DNA of 64,000 nucleotides, taken from NCBI GenBank assembly GCA_002215645.1, contig NGFI01000008.1, positions 372,001 to 436,000 of the forward strand, in the 5' to 3' direction. Under the pieces are notes generated by a model. It was given only the letters and a program-made list of their open reading frames with translations. It did no database searches and was not told where the DNA came from. Shown here piece by piece: positions 17,426-26,120 of this stretch (its first letter is position 1; each line of letters starts with the position of its first letter). The stretch is from Gemmatimonadetes bacterium 2013_60CM_65_52 (GTDB lineage: Bacteria; Gemmatimonadota; Gemmatimonadetes; Gemmatimonadales; Gemmatimonadaceae). Made by a program: the position numbers and the translations under genes.

Positions 17426-17958
17426 TGCGCGTTGCGCTTTCAGGCGCACTCATCGATTCTTCTGCGGTGCCCAACTCCCGGATCGCCATCTACGCCGGAA
17501 GCTTCGACCCGATAACGCGCGGCCACGAGGATATCGTGGGCCGCAGTCTCGAGTTCGTCGATACGATCGTGGTCGCCGTAGCGATCAACTCGTCAAAGCA
17601 GCCGCTCTTCACGATCGACGAGCGTGTGGATCTCATCAAGGCCGCGCTCGACGACGATTCTCGCGTGCAGGTCCGCTCGTTCGGCGGCCTGCTCGTGGAC
17701 TTTGCTCGCGAGGTTGGCGCGCGATTGCTCATTCGGGGACTACGCGCCGTGAGCGACTTCGAGTACGAGTACCAGATGGCCTTGATGAACCGGCATCTGT
17801 CGCCCGGTCTCGAGACGGTTTTCATGGTGCCATCGCTCGACACCACCTACATCAGCGCGAGCCTGGTCCGCGAAGTTGCACGGTATGGCGGCAACGTCAG
17901 CGAGCTGGTCCACCCGGTGGTTGCCGAGGCTCTGCGCGCGAAGACGTCGTCACAGTGA
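17425..17958 (+). CDS. coaD: Phosphopantetheine adenylyltransferase CoaD
   Basis: A 177-residue nucleotidyltransferase that converts 4'-phosphopantetheine and ATP to dephospho-CoA. [15 protein letters not shown] carries the T/HxGH motif. [19 protein letters not shown] and [15 protein letters not shown] (the ISSTxxR-like motif) are standard. The listed ATG overlaps the rsmD stop and adds about 14 residues before the usual N-terminus; GTG 17467 would give a 163-residue protein of typical size and is equally possible. The stop overlaps the phosphotransacetylase GTG. Confidence 0.95.
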   Translation: MRVALSGALIDSSAVPNSRIAIYAGSFDPITRGHEDIVGRSLEFVDTIVVAVAINSSKQPLFTIDERVDLIKAALDDDSRVQVRSFGGLLVDFAREVGARLLIRGLRAVSDFEYEYQMALMNRHLSPGLETVFMVPSLDTTYISASLVREVARYGGNVSELVHPVVAEALRAKTSSQ

Positions 17959-18935
17959 CGTTCATCACGTCGCTGCACGAACGCGCCGCCGCGAAACGGC
18001 GCCGCATTCTCTTTCCGGAAGCGTCCGATCCGCGCATTCGCGAGGCAGTCATTCAGCTCCGCGACCAGGGCGTCGTGGAGCCCGTCCTGGTCGGAAGCTC
18101 CTCCGACGCAGTCGATGGAATCGAGTTGATCGACGTCGCCGACGAGGGACTCGTGGCGGAAGTCGCCGCGGAGGTGATCAGCGCACGTGTCCCGCGAAAG
18201 ATCCCCGCGGAGGAGGCGGACGCGCTGGCCCGAAAGCCGCTGTTCGCGGCCAACGCGCTCGTTCGGTTGGGGCGCGCGGACGGTTCCGTCGCCGGGGCAG
18301 TTCACACGACGGTGGAAGTGCTTCGCGCCGCAATCTGGCTCGTGGGCAGGGCGGCGAACGCCAGCACGATTTCCAGCGCATTCTATATGGATGTGCCCGC
18401 GTTTCGTGGTGCCGACCGCGAGGTGCTCACGTTCACCGACTGCGCGGTCGTGAGAAAGCCTGACGCGGGACAGTTGGCGGACATCGCGCTCGCCGCCGCG
18501 GCGGACCGGCGTCGCATCGTCGGCGACGAGCCGGTCGTCGCCTTTCTTTCGTTCAGCACGAAGGGCAGTGCGTCGGGCGAAAGCGTCAATCGGATTTGTG
18601 ATGCGCTGGACCGCGTGCGCGAAAGAGCACCCGAGCTTGCCGTGGACGGAGAATTGCAAGGTGACGCTGCGCTCATCCAGGCCGTGGCGGCCGGCAAGGC
18701 GCCCGGCAGCAAGGTGGCGGGCAAGGCGAACGTCCTGGTCTTTCCGGACCTGGACTCCGGCAACATCGCCTACAAGCTGGTGCAGCGACTTGCGTCCGCG
18801 CGCGCGATCGGACCCATCCTCCAGGGGATGCGCCGTCCATGCAACGATCTCTCGCGCGGAGCGAGTGCAGAGGACATTTTCAACGTGGCGGCCGTCACCG
18901 CGCTTCAGGCAGCGGCACCGGCGGCCCTCGACTGA
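17955..18935 (+). CDS. pta: Phosphate acetyl/butyryltransferase (Pta family)
   Basis: A 326-residue phosphotransacylase, the short catalytic form without the N-terminal DRTGG extension. It would interconvert acetyl-CoA and acetyl phosphate. Typical stretches are [84 protein letters not shown], and [17 protein letters not shown], which is close to the signature PTA C-terminus. The GTG start overlaps the coaD stop (GTGA). No ackA is adjacent. Both coaD and pta serve CoA/acetyl-CoA metabolism. Confidence 0.93.
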   Translation: MTFITSLHERAAAKRRRILFPEASDPRIREAVIQLRDQGVVEPVLVGSSSDAVDGIELIDVADEGLVAEVAAEVISARVPRKIPAEEADALARKPLFAANALVRLGRADGSVAGAVHTTVEVLRAAIWLVGRAANASTISSAFYMDVPAFRGADREVLTFTDCAVVRKPDAGQLADIALAAAADRRRIVGDEPVVAFLSFSTKGSASGESVNRICDALDRVRERAPELAVDGELQGDAALIQAVAAGKAPGSKVAGKANVLVFPDLDSGNIAYKLVQRLASARAIGPILQGMRRPCNDLSRGASAEDIFNVAAVTALQAAAPAALD

Positions 18936-18960
18936 ACGGGTACTTTCAGGAGACTGACAC

Positions 18961-19293
18961 ATGAGCTTCTCGATCAAGAAGCAGGGTGAAATCGTCGTGG
19001 TGGACGTCGAAGGACAGCTCATCGTGGGAAACCGGCAGGAGCTCAAGCAGAAGGTCCTGGACGAGCTCGAGCGCGGCGAACGGAAGTTTCTCATCGACTT
19101 TGCGCAGACCGGCTACATTGACAGCTCCGGCCTGGGCGTCCTCGTCTCGCTGTCGAAGAAGATCCGCGAACAGGGCGGAGAGCTCCGGCTCGCCAACCTC
19201 AACGACGACCTCCGCACGCTGTTCGAGCTCACGAAGCTGGACACGCTCTTCCAGATCTCCGACACGCGGGATCGGGCCCTCGCCAGCTTCTAA
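18961..19293 (+). CDS. STAS-domain anti-sigma factor antagonist (RsbV/SpoIIAA-like)
   Basis: A 110-residue STAS protein. The phospho-acceptor region GYIDSSGLGVLVSLSKK has the conserved serine after Asp-Ser. In partner switching the unphosphorylated form binds the anti-sigma kinase and releases a sigma factor; phosphorylation by the kinase breaks the contact. It has a good Shine-Dalgarno (AGGAG, 18948-18952, 8 bases from ATG). It is the first gene of a three-gene module with a HATPase kinase and a SpoIIE-type phosphatase, but no sigma factor lies alongside. Confidence 0.92.
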   Translation: MSFSIKKQGEIVVVDVEGQLIVGNRQELKQKVLDELERGERKFLIDFAQTGYIDSSGLGVLVSLSKKIREQGGELRLANLNDDLRTLFELTKLDTLFQISDTRDRALASF

Positions 19294-19302
19294 TCCCGCT
19301 CG

Positions 19303-19761
19303 ATGGTTCCTACCAATTCGAACGACGCCGGTCTCCGTGTTTCGCTGAGCGTCGAGATCCCGAGTGACGTGGCCTACATCGAGCGCGTCGTTGATCTCGT
19401 GCGGCTCTCCTGCGCCGAGCTGGCCTACAATGCGCATCATCTCGCCCTCAACGTGCCGGTCGCGTTGAGTGAAGCGCTCTCGAATGCCATTCTGCGCGGC
19501 AATCACGAGAGCCCCGACAAGCGCGTACGCGTGCACGCGGACGTGGACACCACGCGGCTCGTCGTCGAGATAGCGGACGAGGGCGTCCGCTTCGACCTCG
19601 ATGCCGACACGCGCGACGCGACGCGCGAAGAGAACATCGAGCGCGAGGACGGCCGAGGGTTGTTCCTCATGCGCAAGCTGATGGACGAGGTCCAACGCTT
19701 CGATACACCGCCCGGCCAGACGGCCGGCAACGTCGTTCGACTTACGCTGACACGCGCGTGA
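19303..19761 (+). CDS. HATPase-type anti-sigma factor serine kinase (RsbW-like)
   Basis: A 152-residue GHKL ATPase. The N-box is ALSEALSNAILRGN, G1 is VEIADEGVRFD, and G2 is EDGRGLFLMRKLMDEV, matching RsbW/SpoIIAB-type kinases. It is expected to bind and inhibit a sigma factor and to phosphorylate the STAS protein encoded 9 bases upstream. The stop overlaps the phosphatase gene start by four bases, so kinase and phosphatase are probably made in fixed ratio. Confidence 0.9.
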   Translation: MVPTNSNDAGLRVSLSVEIPSDVAYIERVVDLVRLSCAELAYNAHHLALNVPVALSEALSNAILRGNHESPDKRVRVHADVDTTRLVVEIADEGVRFDLDADTRDATREENIEREDGRGLFLMRKLMDEVQRFDTPPGQTAGNVVRLTLTRA

Positions 19762-21347
19762 GCGACCTGGGCGAGGTCCTCGACGCGTTTCGAGAGGCCA
19801 CCGCCTGTGACGCAGCGGTCTGGCGCCGCGATGCCGCGCCTGGTGCGCCGCTCCGCCTCGTCGCCGGAACCTCGCGGTCCATGGCGCCACCTGAGGACTG
19901 GCTCGGCACCGACGTACGCGACGAGCCCACCGAGCGCGGCCGCCTCGTCACCGTGCCGATCGGCGGGCCGCGTCCGGCCTGGATCGTCCTCGGGCCCTGT
20001 CCCATCGAGCGCCGCGAGATCGACCGCCACCTTCGATTCCTCCGCCCGGTGGTCGCGCAATACCTGCAAACGTCGCTCGAGGTGGAGCACGCGGCCGGAG
20101 AGCTCGCGGAGCGCTACGAGGAGATCAACCTCCTCTACTCCATCAGCGAGATCCTCGGCCGCACGGTATCGCTCGAGGAGGGCGCGGCCACGATCCTCCG
20201 TGAGGTGAGCGAAACGGTAGGCGCGCACCGCGCGTCGATCCTGGTGCACGACACCGAATCATCCACGCTCCAGGTCATCGCGCGCATCGGAGGCGAGGAC
20301 GTGCCGACGATTCCGATTGCGCTCGACGACGCGTGCAGCGTCAGCGCGCACGTATTCCGGACGCTGCATCCCACGATCGTCGAAGAAGGCGAGATGGAAT
20401 GTGCGGCGGAGCGCGGATTTCGCCGGGGTACGATGCTCACCGTGCCGATTCTGTGGACTGCCCGTGAAGGGACCGAGCCGCTGGGCGTGATGAATCTGTC
20501 CGATCGTCGCTCGGGGCAGGCATTCACCGCGGGCGATCAGAAGCTCGTCACCGCCATCGCCAGCCAGATCGGTGCGGCCATTCAGAACGCACGCCTGGTA
20601 CGGCGGTCGCTCGATCAGCAACGGCTGCAGCAGGAAATGCAGCTCGCGCACGACCTTCAGATGAAGCTGCTCCCCGATCCGGGACACGTGGCGCCGGAAG
20701 CGACCGTGGCGGCACGCGTCATCCCGACGGAAGACGTCGGCGGCGACTTCTACAACCTGTACCGCCTTTCCGGCAAGCGTATTGGCGTAATGATCGGCGA
20801 CGTGTCTGGTCACGGCTACCAGTCGGCGCTCATCATGGCGCTCACGATGAGCGCGTCCGCCATCCACGCGCAGGGCACGGACGATCCCGCCGAGATGCTG
20901 CGCCGGCTGCATCTCAGCGTGAAGGAGGAGCTGAACACCACGGAGATGTTCGTGTCCGCCCTCTATGCCGTCGTCGATCGGGAGCAGAAGGAACTGCGCT
21001 ACGGCAACATGGGGCATCCACACGCGTTTGTCGTTCGCGGCGACGGAACCACCGAACGACTCAAGGCCGGCGGGCCGCCACTCGGGATGGTGGAAGAAGC
21101 GCCCGCGTCGTCATCGACGCCGTGGAATCCCGCGTCCGACGTTCTGGTGTTGTTCACGGACGGCATTGCCGACGCGCGCAATCGCGAGGGCACGAGACTG
21201 GAGGAGGAGCCTGTGCTCGAATGCGTTCGTCGGCATCGCTCGAAGCCGCCCGCGGAAATTGCTGGCCACGTCTTCGCGTTGCTCGATGACTACACGCGCG
21301 ACGCGCCGCGGCGCGACGACCTGACGCTCGTCGTGCTCAAGAGTTGA
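19758..21347 (+). CDS. GAF + SpoIIE/PP2C-like phosphatase (RsbU-like)
   Basis: A 529-residue cytoplasmic protein: an N-terminal region (1-110) without a clear family, a short coiled-coil linker, a GAF domain (about 130-280, with DQKLVTAIASQIGAAIQNARL), and a SpoIIE-type serine phosphatase (about 305-529). Metal-binding features are EDVGGDFYNLY, MIGDVSGHGYQSALIMAL, LVLFTDGIADARN and RRDDLTLVVLK. It should dephosphorylate the STAS antagonist when its sensory GAF domain receives a signal, thereby freeing a sigma factor. The start overlaps the kinase stop. Confidence 0.92.
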   Translation: MSDLGEVLDAFREATACDAAVWRRDAAPGAPLRLVAGTSRSMAPPEDWLGTDVRDEPTERGRLVTVPIGGPRPAWIVLGPCPIERREIDRHLRFLRPVVAQYLQTSLEVEHAAGELAERYEEINLLYSISEILGRTVSLEEGAATILREVSETVGAHRASILVHDTESSTLQVIARIGGEDVPTIPIALDDACSVSAHVFRTLHPTIVEEGEMECAAERGFRRGTMLTVPILWTAREGTEPLGVMNLSDRRSGQAFTAGDQKLVTAIASQIGAAIQNARLVRRSLDQQRLQQEMQLAHDLQMKLLPDPGHVAPEATVAARVIPTEDVGGDFYNLYRLSGKRIGVMIGDVSGHGYQSALIMALTMSASAIHAQGTDDPAEMLRRLHLSVKEELNTTEMFVSALYAVVDREQKELRYGNMGHPHAFVVRGDGTTERLKAGGPPLGMVEEAPASSSTPWNPASDVLVLFTDGIADARNREGTRLEEEPVLECVRRHRSKPPAEIAGHVFALLDDYTRDAPRRDDLTLVVLKS

Positions 21348-21354
21348 CCGCACC

Positions 21355-22179
21355 ATGACCGACGACTCGCGCCGGACGGGTCGCGCATATCCGCCGGTCC
21401 GCAAGAGCCTTGGCCAGCACTTCCTCACCGATCGACGAATCCTTGGCCGCATTGCCGACGCGCTGGAGCTGCGCGGCGATGAGACCGTGCTGGAAATCGG
21501 ACCGGGCAGGGGTGCACTCACCGATCTTCTGGCGCCTCGCGCCGGCCGGCTCGTGGCCATCGAGTACGACCGTGCGCTCGCAGTGCTGCTCCGCGAGCGA
21601 TATGCATCGAGCCCGAATGTCATCGTCGCCGAGGCGGACGTGCTCTCGGTCTCACTCGGGGAGCTCGCGCAGGGGCCATATGTCCTCGTGGGCAACGTGC
21701 CGTATTACATCACGACGCCGATTCTCTTTCACGCGCTGGTGCCTCCGCGTGCGGATCGCGCCGTCTACCTCGTGCAGAAGGAAGTCGCCGACCGGCTCGC
21801 CGCACATCCGGGAACCAAGGAGTATGGCGCGCTCACGGTGAACGTGGCAGCACTCGCCCGAGCGGAGACTGTGTTCCGCGTGCCGGCCGGTGCATTCTCT
21901 CCACCCCCGAAAGTGGAGAGCGCCGTCGTGCGGATCACGCCGCACGAGAATGCCCTGGTTGCGCCCGAGGAAGAGCGCGCCTTCAAGGCACTCGTCCAGG
22001 GCGCGTTCGGCATGCGACGCAAGCAGATGCGTCGCGTCGTCAGGTCACTGTATGCGATCGGCGCAGACGAAGCCGATGCCGTGCTGCAACGCGCCGGCAT
22101 CGATCCCGAGGTTCGTCCGGAGACACTCTCGCCCGACTTGTTCGCGGCGCTGCTGCGCGCCCGCGATCAAACGCCCTGA
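21355..22179 (+). CDS. rsmA: 16S rRNA adenine dimethyltransferase RsmA (KsgA)
   Basis: A 274-residue SAM-dependent dimethyltransferase for A1518 and A1519 of 16S rRNA. KSLGQHFLTDRRILGRI, VLEIGPGRGALTDLL, VVGNVPYYITTPILF-like sequence (LVGNVPYYITTPILFH), the catalytic NxPY motif and GAFSPPPKVESAVVRI are all present. The C-terminal helical domain has FKALVQGAFGMRRKQMRR. It starts 7 bases after the phosphatase gene. The last 13 bases overlap, tail to tail, the end of rex on the opposite strand. Confidence 0.96.
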   Translation: MTDDSRRTGRAYPPVRKSLGQHFLTDRRILGRIADALELRGDETVLEIGPGRGALTDLLAPRAGRLVAIEYDRALAVLLRERYASSPNVIVAEADVLSVSLGELAQGPYVLVGNVPYYITTPILFHALVPPRADRAVYLVQKEVADRLAAHPGTKEYGALTVNVAALARAETVFRVPAGAFSPPPKVESAVVRITPHENALVAPEEERAFKALVQGAFGMRRKQMRRVVRSLYAIGADEADAVLQRAGIDPEVRPETLSPDLFAALLRARDQTP

Positions 22180-22820
22180 TTCGTCAACGCGAAGGTGAGG
22201 CCTTCGAGCTCCATGGCCATGTTCACGGTCTTCACCGTCATGTCGGCCGGGGCATGAAGCTGGACGGGAGCAAAGTTGAGCACCGCCTTGATTCCCGCCC
22301 GCGCCACGCGATCCAGCACGGCCTGCGCGTGCTCCATCGGCACGGCAAGCACCGCGATCTCGGGGTGATCCTTCTCGACGTCCGCTTCAAAGCGATGCAT
22401 GTCGCGAATCTCGATTCCCTCGAGCGTGCCGCCGATCTTCTCGGCGTTGGAGTCGTAGGCCGCGACGATCTGGAATCCGCGCTGCCGGAATCCGCGATAC
22501 TGCGCCAGCGCCGCGCCAATCTTTCCCGCTCCAATGATGACCACGCGCCACCCTCGGCCCAGCCCCAGGATCTCTCGGAGAGAAGTGGACAACTCCGGCA
22601 CGGAGTAGCCCAGTCCACGCTTGCCGAAGGATCCGAAGAAGGAGAGGTCCTTGCGAACCTGGGCGGAGGTCGTCCCGCCGCGTCGCGCGAGCTCCTCACT
22701 GGAGACGGTGCTGAGTCCGCGCCCCTCGAACTCCTCGAGAAATCGGAGGTAGATCGAGAGCCGGCGGACGGTGGAATCGGCGATGCGCTTCACGGGCGGC
22801 GAGAGTGCTTGTGAATTCAT
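22167..22820 (-). CDS. rex: Redox-sensing transcriptional repressor Rex
   Basis: A 217-residue NADH/NAD+ sensor. The N-terminal winged helix (about 1-85) has STVRRLSIYLRFLEEF, ELARRGGTTSAQVRKDLSFFG and GKRGLGYSV. The Rossmann domain has VVIIGAGKIGAALAQY (GxGxxG) and IVAAYDSNAEKIGG. Rex represses fermentation and respiratory genes when NADH is low and leaves DNA when NADH rises. With the ATG at 22820 the start codon lies inside a perfect Rex operator, implying autoregulation. GTG at 22793 would give the shorter, more usual N-terminus. TACTTT lies 4 bases before ATG 22820. Confidence 0.95.
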   Translation of the reverse strand: MNSQALSPPVKRIADSTVRRLSIYLRFLEEFEGRGLSTVSSEELARRGGTTSAQVRKDLSFFGSFGKRGLGYSVPELSTSLREILGLGRGWRVVIIGAGKIGAALAQYRGFRQRGFQIVAAYDSNAEKIGGTLEGIEIRDMHRFEADVEKDHPEIAVLAVPMEHAQAVLDRVARAGIKAVLNFAPVQLHAPADMTVKTVNMAMELEGLTFALTNQGV

Positions 22821-22826
22821 TCACAA
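22809..22826. promoter_or_regulatory. Rex operator (TTGTGAA-N4-TTCACAA)
   Basis: The 18 bases read TTGTGAATTCATTCACAA, a perfect match to the published Rex consensus with both half sites intact. The site covers the rex start codon (22818-22820) and lies about 100 bases before the predicted arcA transcription start on the other strand. It should provide autoregulation of rex and may also control the divergent arginine deiminase operon. Confidence 0.88.
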
Positions 22827-22925
22827 AGTAGCGGTTTTTTCGGACCGCACCAGACGTGATGGCCGGCACCAGCCAACTGCTTGTCGCGCCTGTTCATGCA
22901 GCAGGCGCCGCACGGACCGCCGGAT

Positions 22926-22931
22926 TATCTT
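22926..22931 (+). promoter_or_regulatory. Possible -10 hexamer (TATCTT) for arcA
   Basis: TATCTT lies five bases before ATG 22937. This ATG gives the usual arginine deiminase N-terminus and is the reason to prefer it over GTG 22856. No convincing -35 box is seen. Confidence 0.4.
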
Positions 22932-22936
22932 CGGGC

Positions 22937-24163
22937 ATGCCAGTGCGCGTCAATTCCGAGATCGGACGCCTCCGCTCGGTCATCGTCCATACCCCCGGCG
23001 CTGAGCTCCTGGGCGTCACGCCCAGCACCCGGGAGGACTACCTGTACGACGACCTTCCTGACGCCGATCATGCGCGCCGGGAGCACGGAGAGTTCGTCGC
23101 GGTCCTCAATCGGTTTTGTCGCGTCCACGAGGTTCGCGACCTTCTGGCCGACGTCCTTGCCAACCGCGAGGTGCGCGAGCTCCTGGTCGAGAAGACGATG
23201 GACATCGTTCCGAGTGAACCCTTGGCGCGCGAGATCGAAGCGCTGCCGCCCGCCGAGCTGGTCCGCATGCTCGTGGAGGGGCGCGTCGAGCAGCCGGGGC
23301 CACTCGCGCGCACGCTGAACGAGGCGGGATACGAGCTGCCGCCTCTGCCGAATCTGTTCTTCACCCGCGATTCGGCGATGGTCGTGGGCGGCAACGTGCT
23401 CGTCGGCTCGATGCGCTACGGCAGCCGATGGCCCGAAGAGCTCATCATGAAGGCGCTCTTCCGGTATCACCCGCTGCTACAGAACGACGGCATCGTGTTC
23501 GACGGATCCACCGAGCGGCGTCTCAACTACACGCTCGAGGGCGGCGACGTCCACGCCATCCGGGAGGATCTCGTCGTCATCGGCTTCAGCGAGCGCTCGA
23601 GCCCGGGCGCCATCGATTACGTGGCGTCGCAGCTCTTCGCGCACACGAAGGTGACGGACATCATCATCGTCGTGATGCCGAGAGAGGACATGGCCATTCA
23701 TCTCGACATGATCTTCACGCAGGTGGACCGCGAGCTGTGCGTTTGCTTTCCGCCGCACTTCATCGGCGCGGAACGGCTGAGCGTCCTGCATTGGCGCAAG
23801 GGACGCGAGACGTTGAGCGAGCAGCGCGACATCTTTACGGCGCTCGAGCAGTGCGGCGCACCGATGACGCCCATCTTCGCGGGCGGCGACCGTCGTGCGG
23901 TACAGGAGCGTGAGCAATGGGCAAGCGGCTGCAACTTCGTGGCGCTGCGGCCGGGTCTTGTTGTCTCGTATGCGCGCAACGGCGCGACACTGCGCGAGAT
24001 GGAGCGCGCGGGTTTTCGCGTTGTCGCCGGCACGGACGTTGTAAACGGCCTTCCGTCTCGCGATGACGAGCGCGCCGTCATCACGTTCGATGGCGCCGAG
24101 CTGGTGCGGGGTGGCGGTGGACCGCGCTGCATGACGTGTCCAGTGGAGCGGGACGAACTCTGA
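22937..24163 (+). CDS. arcA: Arginine deiminase
   Basis: A 408-residue guanidino-group-modifying enzyme that converts arginine to citrulline and ammonia. N-terminus VNSEIGRLRSVIVHTPGAE is diagnostic. Active-site elements are NLFFTRDSAMVVGG, LEGGDVHAI, AIHLDMIFTQVD and the C-terminal GGGGPRCMTCPVERDEL with the nucleophilic Cys (RCMTCP). The start is ATG 22937; longer in-frame starts at 22856 add sequence unlike the family. The usual partners arcB and arcC are not nearby. Its stop shares a base with the next ATG (TGATG). The Rex operator upstream suggests redox control. Confidence 0.93.
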   Translation: MPVRVNSEIGRLRSVIVHTPGAELLGVTPSTREDYLYDDLPDADHARREHGEFVAVLNRFCRVHEVRDLLADVLANREVRELLVEKTMDIVPSEPLAREIEALPPAELVRMLVEGRVEQPGPLARTLNEAGYELPPLPNLFFTRDSAMVVGGNVLVGSMRYGSRWPEELIMKALFRYHPLLQNDGIVFDGSTERRLNYTLEGGDVHAIREDLVVIGFSERSSPGAIDYVASQLFAHTKVTDIIIVVMPREDMAIHLDMIFTQVDRELCVCFPPHFIGAERLSVLHWRKGRETLSEQRDIFTALEQCGAPMTPIFAGGDRRAVQEREQWASGCNFVALRPGLVVSYARNGATLREMERAGFRVVAGTDVVNGLPSRDDERAVITFDGAELVRGGGGPRCMTCPVERDEL

Positions 24164-25110
24164 TGGAGCGCGTGGATCCCATGTCGGGCACTCGCGCCGG
24201 AGCCGTTGTGCCGAGCGTGATTGGCACCCGGCCGGCAACGACGCCGCTCGTGCAGCGCGCAGAAGAGCTGCTGCGCACCGGCCCTGCCACGTCGCAGGCG
24301 CTCGTCGCCACGGTGTGCCAACTGTCGCAGCTTCCTGCGGCCATCGCCGAGCACATGGCGGTGACCCTGCTTCGCGAGTACCCCAACTTTGCGCGCACCG
24401 CCGATGGTGCGTGGCGTCTTCGCGAGCCCACGCCGCCCACATGGGGCGTGCCGAACGAGGAACCGCTCCTGAGCGAGATGTCGTTCGCCGTGGTGGACGT
24501 CGAGACCACGGGTGGCCCGTTCGAATCCGGGCATCGCATCACGGAGATCGCCGTCGTTCTCGTACGCGGTGGGCGAATCGAGAAGGTCTACGAGACGCTG
24601 GTGAATCCCGAGCGGTCTATTCCGCCCTATATCACGCGCCTCACGAGAATCTCCTGGGACATGGTCCGCAGCAAGGCGCCATTCCGCGGTGTTTGCGAGG
24701 ACGTCCTGCGGGAGCTGGAAGGGCACGTCTTCGTGGCGCACAACGCGAATTTCGACTGGCGCTTCGTGGGGCACGAAGTGTTGCGTGCCTCTGGCCGCGT
24801 GCTCACCGGCCGCCGACTGTGCACCGTGCGGCTTGCGCGTCGGCTGCTGCCGCAGTTGCGCTCCCGGTCGCTGGACTGGGTGGCCGGTCATTACAACGTC
24901 GAGATTCCTCCCGGCGCCCGGCATCGCGCCGCGGGCGACGCCGTGGCCACGGCGCGCTGCCTCATTCGTCTGCTCGACGACGCTCGCGCTCATGGCTGCG
25001 AGAGATGGTCGGAACTCGAGCGCTTGTTGTCGCAGCGCCGCATCAAGCCACGCCGAGCGCGGCGGCCGTCCGCCATGCCGAGGCCGGTGGACAGGGACAC
25101 CACCGCGTGA
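24163..25110 (+). CDS. DEDDh 3'-5' exonuclease-domain protein (DnaQ/PolC-like)
   Basis: A 315-residue protein with an N-terminal helical region (about 1-105, possibly a winged helix) and a DnaQ-type exonuclease domain (about 108-275). ExoI is VVDVETTGGPFESGHRITEIA, ExoII is VFVAHNANFDWRFV and ExoIII is HRAAGDAVATARCL, giving the DEDDh residues. The tail is Arg-rich and basic. It resembles the proofreading domain of PolC or a free epsilon-like subunit and may degrade or trim DNA or RNA. It is translationally coupled to arcA and to the following metallo-hydrolase, an unexpected set of partners. Confidence 0.87.
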   Translation: MERVDPMSGTRAGAVVPSVIGTRPATTPLVQRAEELLRTGPATSQALVATVCQLSQLPAAIAEHMAVTLLREYPNFARTADGAWRLREPTPPTWGVPNEEPLLSEMSFAVVDVETTGGPFESGHRITEIAVVLVRGGRIEKVYETLVNPERSIPPYITRLTRISWDMVRSKAPFRGVCEDVLRELEGHVFVAHNANFDWRFVGHEVLRASGRVLTGRRLCTVRLARRLLPQLRSRSLDWVAGHYNVEIPPGARHRAAGDAVATARCLIRLLDDARAHGCERWSELERLLSQRRIKPRRARRPSAMPRPVDRDTTA

Positions 25111-25991
25111 TGCCACTGCTCCCTCTCGTGCAATCGCGCACGGTCGGCTCGCTGCGCGTGCATGCGCTCCAGGCGGGACTTCAACAGCTCGACGGCGGCG
25201 CGATGTTCGGCGTCGTCCCCAAGCCGCTCTGGGAGCGAAAGATTCCGGCCGACGCGCGCAATCGCATTCCACTCGGCATGCGCTGCCTCCTCATCGAGCA
25301 TCCGGATGCGCTCGTCCTCGTGGACACGGGCATCGGCAACAAGGAGTCCGCGAAATTTCACGAGATCTATGGGGTAGAGAATTCGCCGGTGGGCAGCGTG
25401 GGGCCGACGCAGCTCGAGAGCGCACTCGCGGAGGCGGGATTCACACCAGCGGACGTGGACGTCGTGATCGACTCGCACCTGCACTTCGATCACGCGGGCG
25501 GAAACACCATGGTGGACGAGAGCGGTGCCGTGTCGCTCGCGTTTCCCAATGCGCGATACATCGTGCGCCGAGGCGAGTGGGACTGGGCGCACCAGACCAA
25601 CGAGCGCACGGCGGCGAGCTACTTTCCCGCGAACTTCGATCCGCTGCGCAGCGCGGGCCGCCTCGAGCTGGTCGATGCGGATGGCGAAGTGCTGCCAGGC
25701 ATCGCCCTTCGGCACACGCCCGGTCACACGCCGCATCACCAGGGCATCCTGGTGACTTCGGGAGCCGAGCGTCTGTTCTATGTCGCGGATCTTGCGCCGA
25801 CGGTGGCGCACGTGCCGCTGCCGTGGATCATGGGCTATGACGTCGAGCCTCTCGTGACGCTGGAGACCAAGCGGGCGGTCTGGCGAGAGGCGTCGGCCGA
25901 GCGCTGGCTGGTGATGTTCGAGCATGACGCCAGCCACGCGTGGGGGCGTATCGTGGTGGATGGGAGGGGCTACCAATGCCAGCCCGAGTGA
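25110..25991 (+). CDS. MBL-fold metallo-hydrolase
   Basis: A 293-residue metallo-beta-lactamase-fold hydrolase. Metal ligands are in VIDSHLHFDHAGGN (HxHxDH), LRHTPGHTPHHQG, FYVADLAPT and the late FEHDASHAWG. The arrangement matches the N-acyl-homoserine-lactone lactonase / lactone hydrolase-like subgroup, but that subgroup has many substrates and none can be assigned. No signal peptide is seen, so it is cytoplasmic. The ATG shares a base with the upstream stop (TGATG). It is the last gene before the only long non-coding stretch. Confidence 0.87.
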   Translation: MPLLPLVQSRTVGSLRVHALQAGLQQLDGGAMFGVVPKPLWERKIPADARNRIPLGMRCLLIEHPDALVLVDTGIGNKESAKFHEIYGVENSPVGSVGPTQLESALAEAGFTPADVDVVIDSHLHFDHAGGNTMVDESGAVSLAFPNARYIVRRGEWDWAHQTNERTAASYFPANFDPLRSAGRLELVDADGEVLPGIALRHTPGHTPHHQGILVTSGAERLFYVADLAPTVAHVPLPWIMGYDVEPLVTLETKRAVWREASAERWLVMFEHDASHAWGRIVVDGRGYQCQPE

Positions 25992-26020
25992 ATGGCACCA
26001 ACGTCAATGAGCCGTGAACA

Positions 26021-26076
26021 GCAGTAGTAAAGGCCAGTACCCGGTACTCGGCACTCGGAATGAACGTATCCGGTAC
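26021..26076 (+). repeat. Repeat family A, third copy
   Basis: GCAGTAGT, a short variable stretch, CCAGTACCCGGTACTCGG, CACTCGG, and CGTATCCGGTAC align with the right-hand copy at 9579-9630 read on the minus strand, with few mismatches. There is no inverted partner next to it; instead it runs almost directly into repeat family B. Confidence 0.75.
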
Positions 26077-26120
26077 ACGACGTTTCAGAGTCAGAAGCTG
26101 ATCTCTGAGAGTTGACGTCA

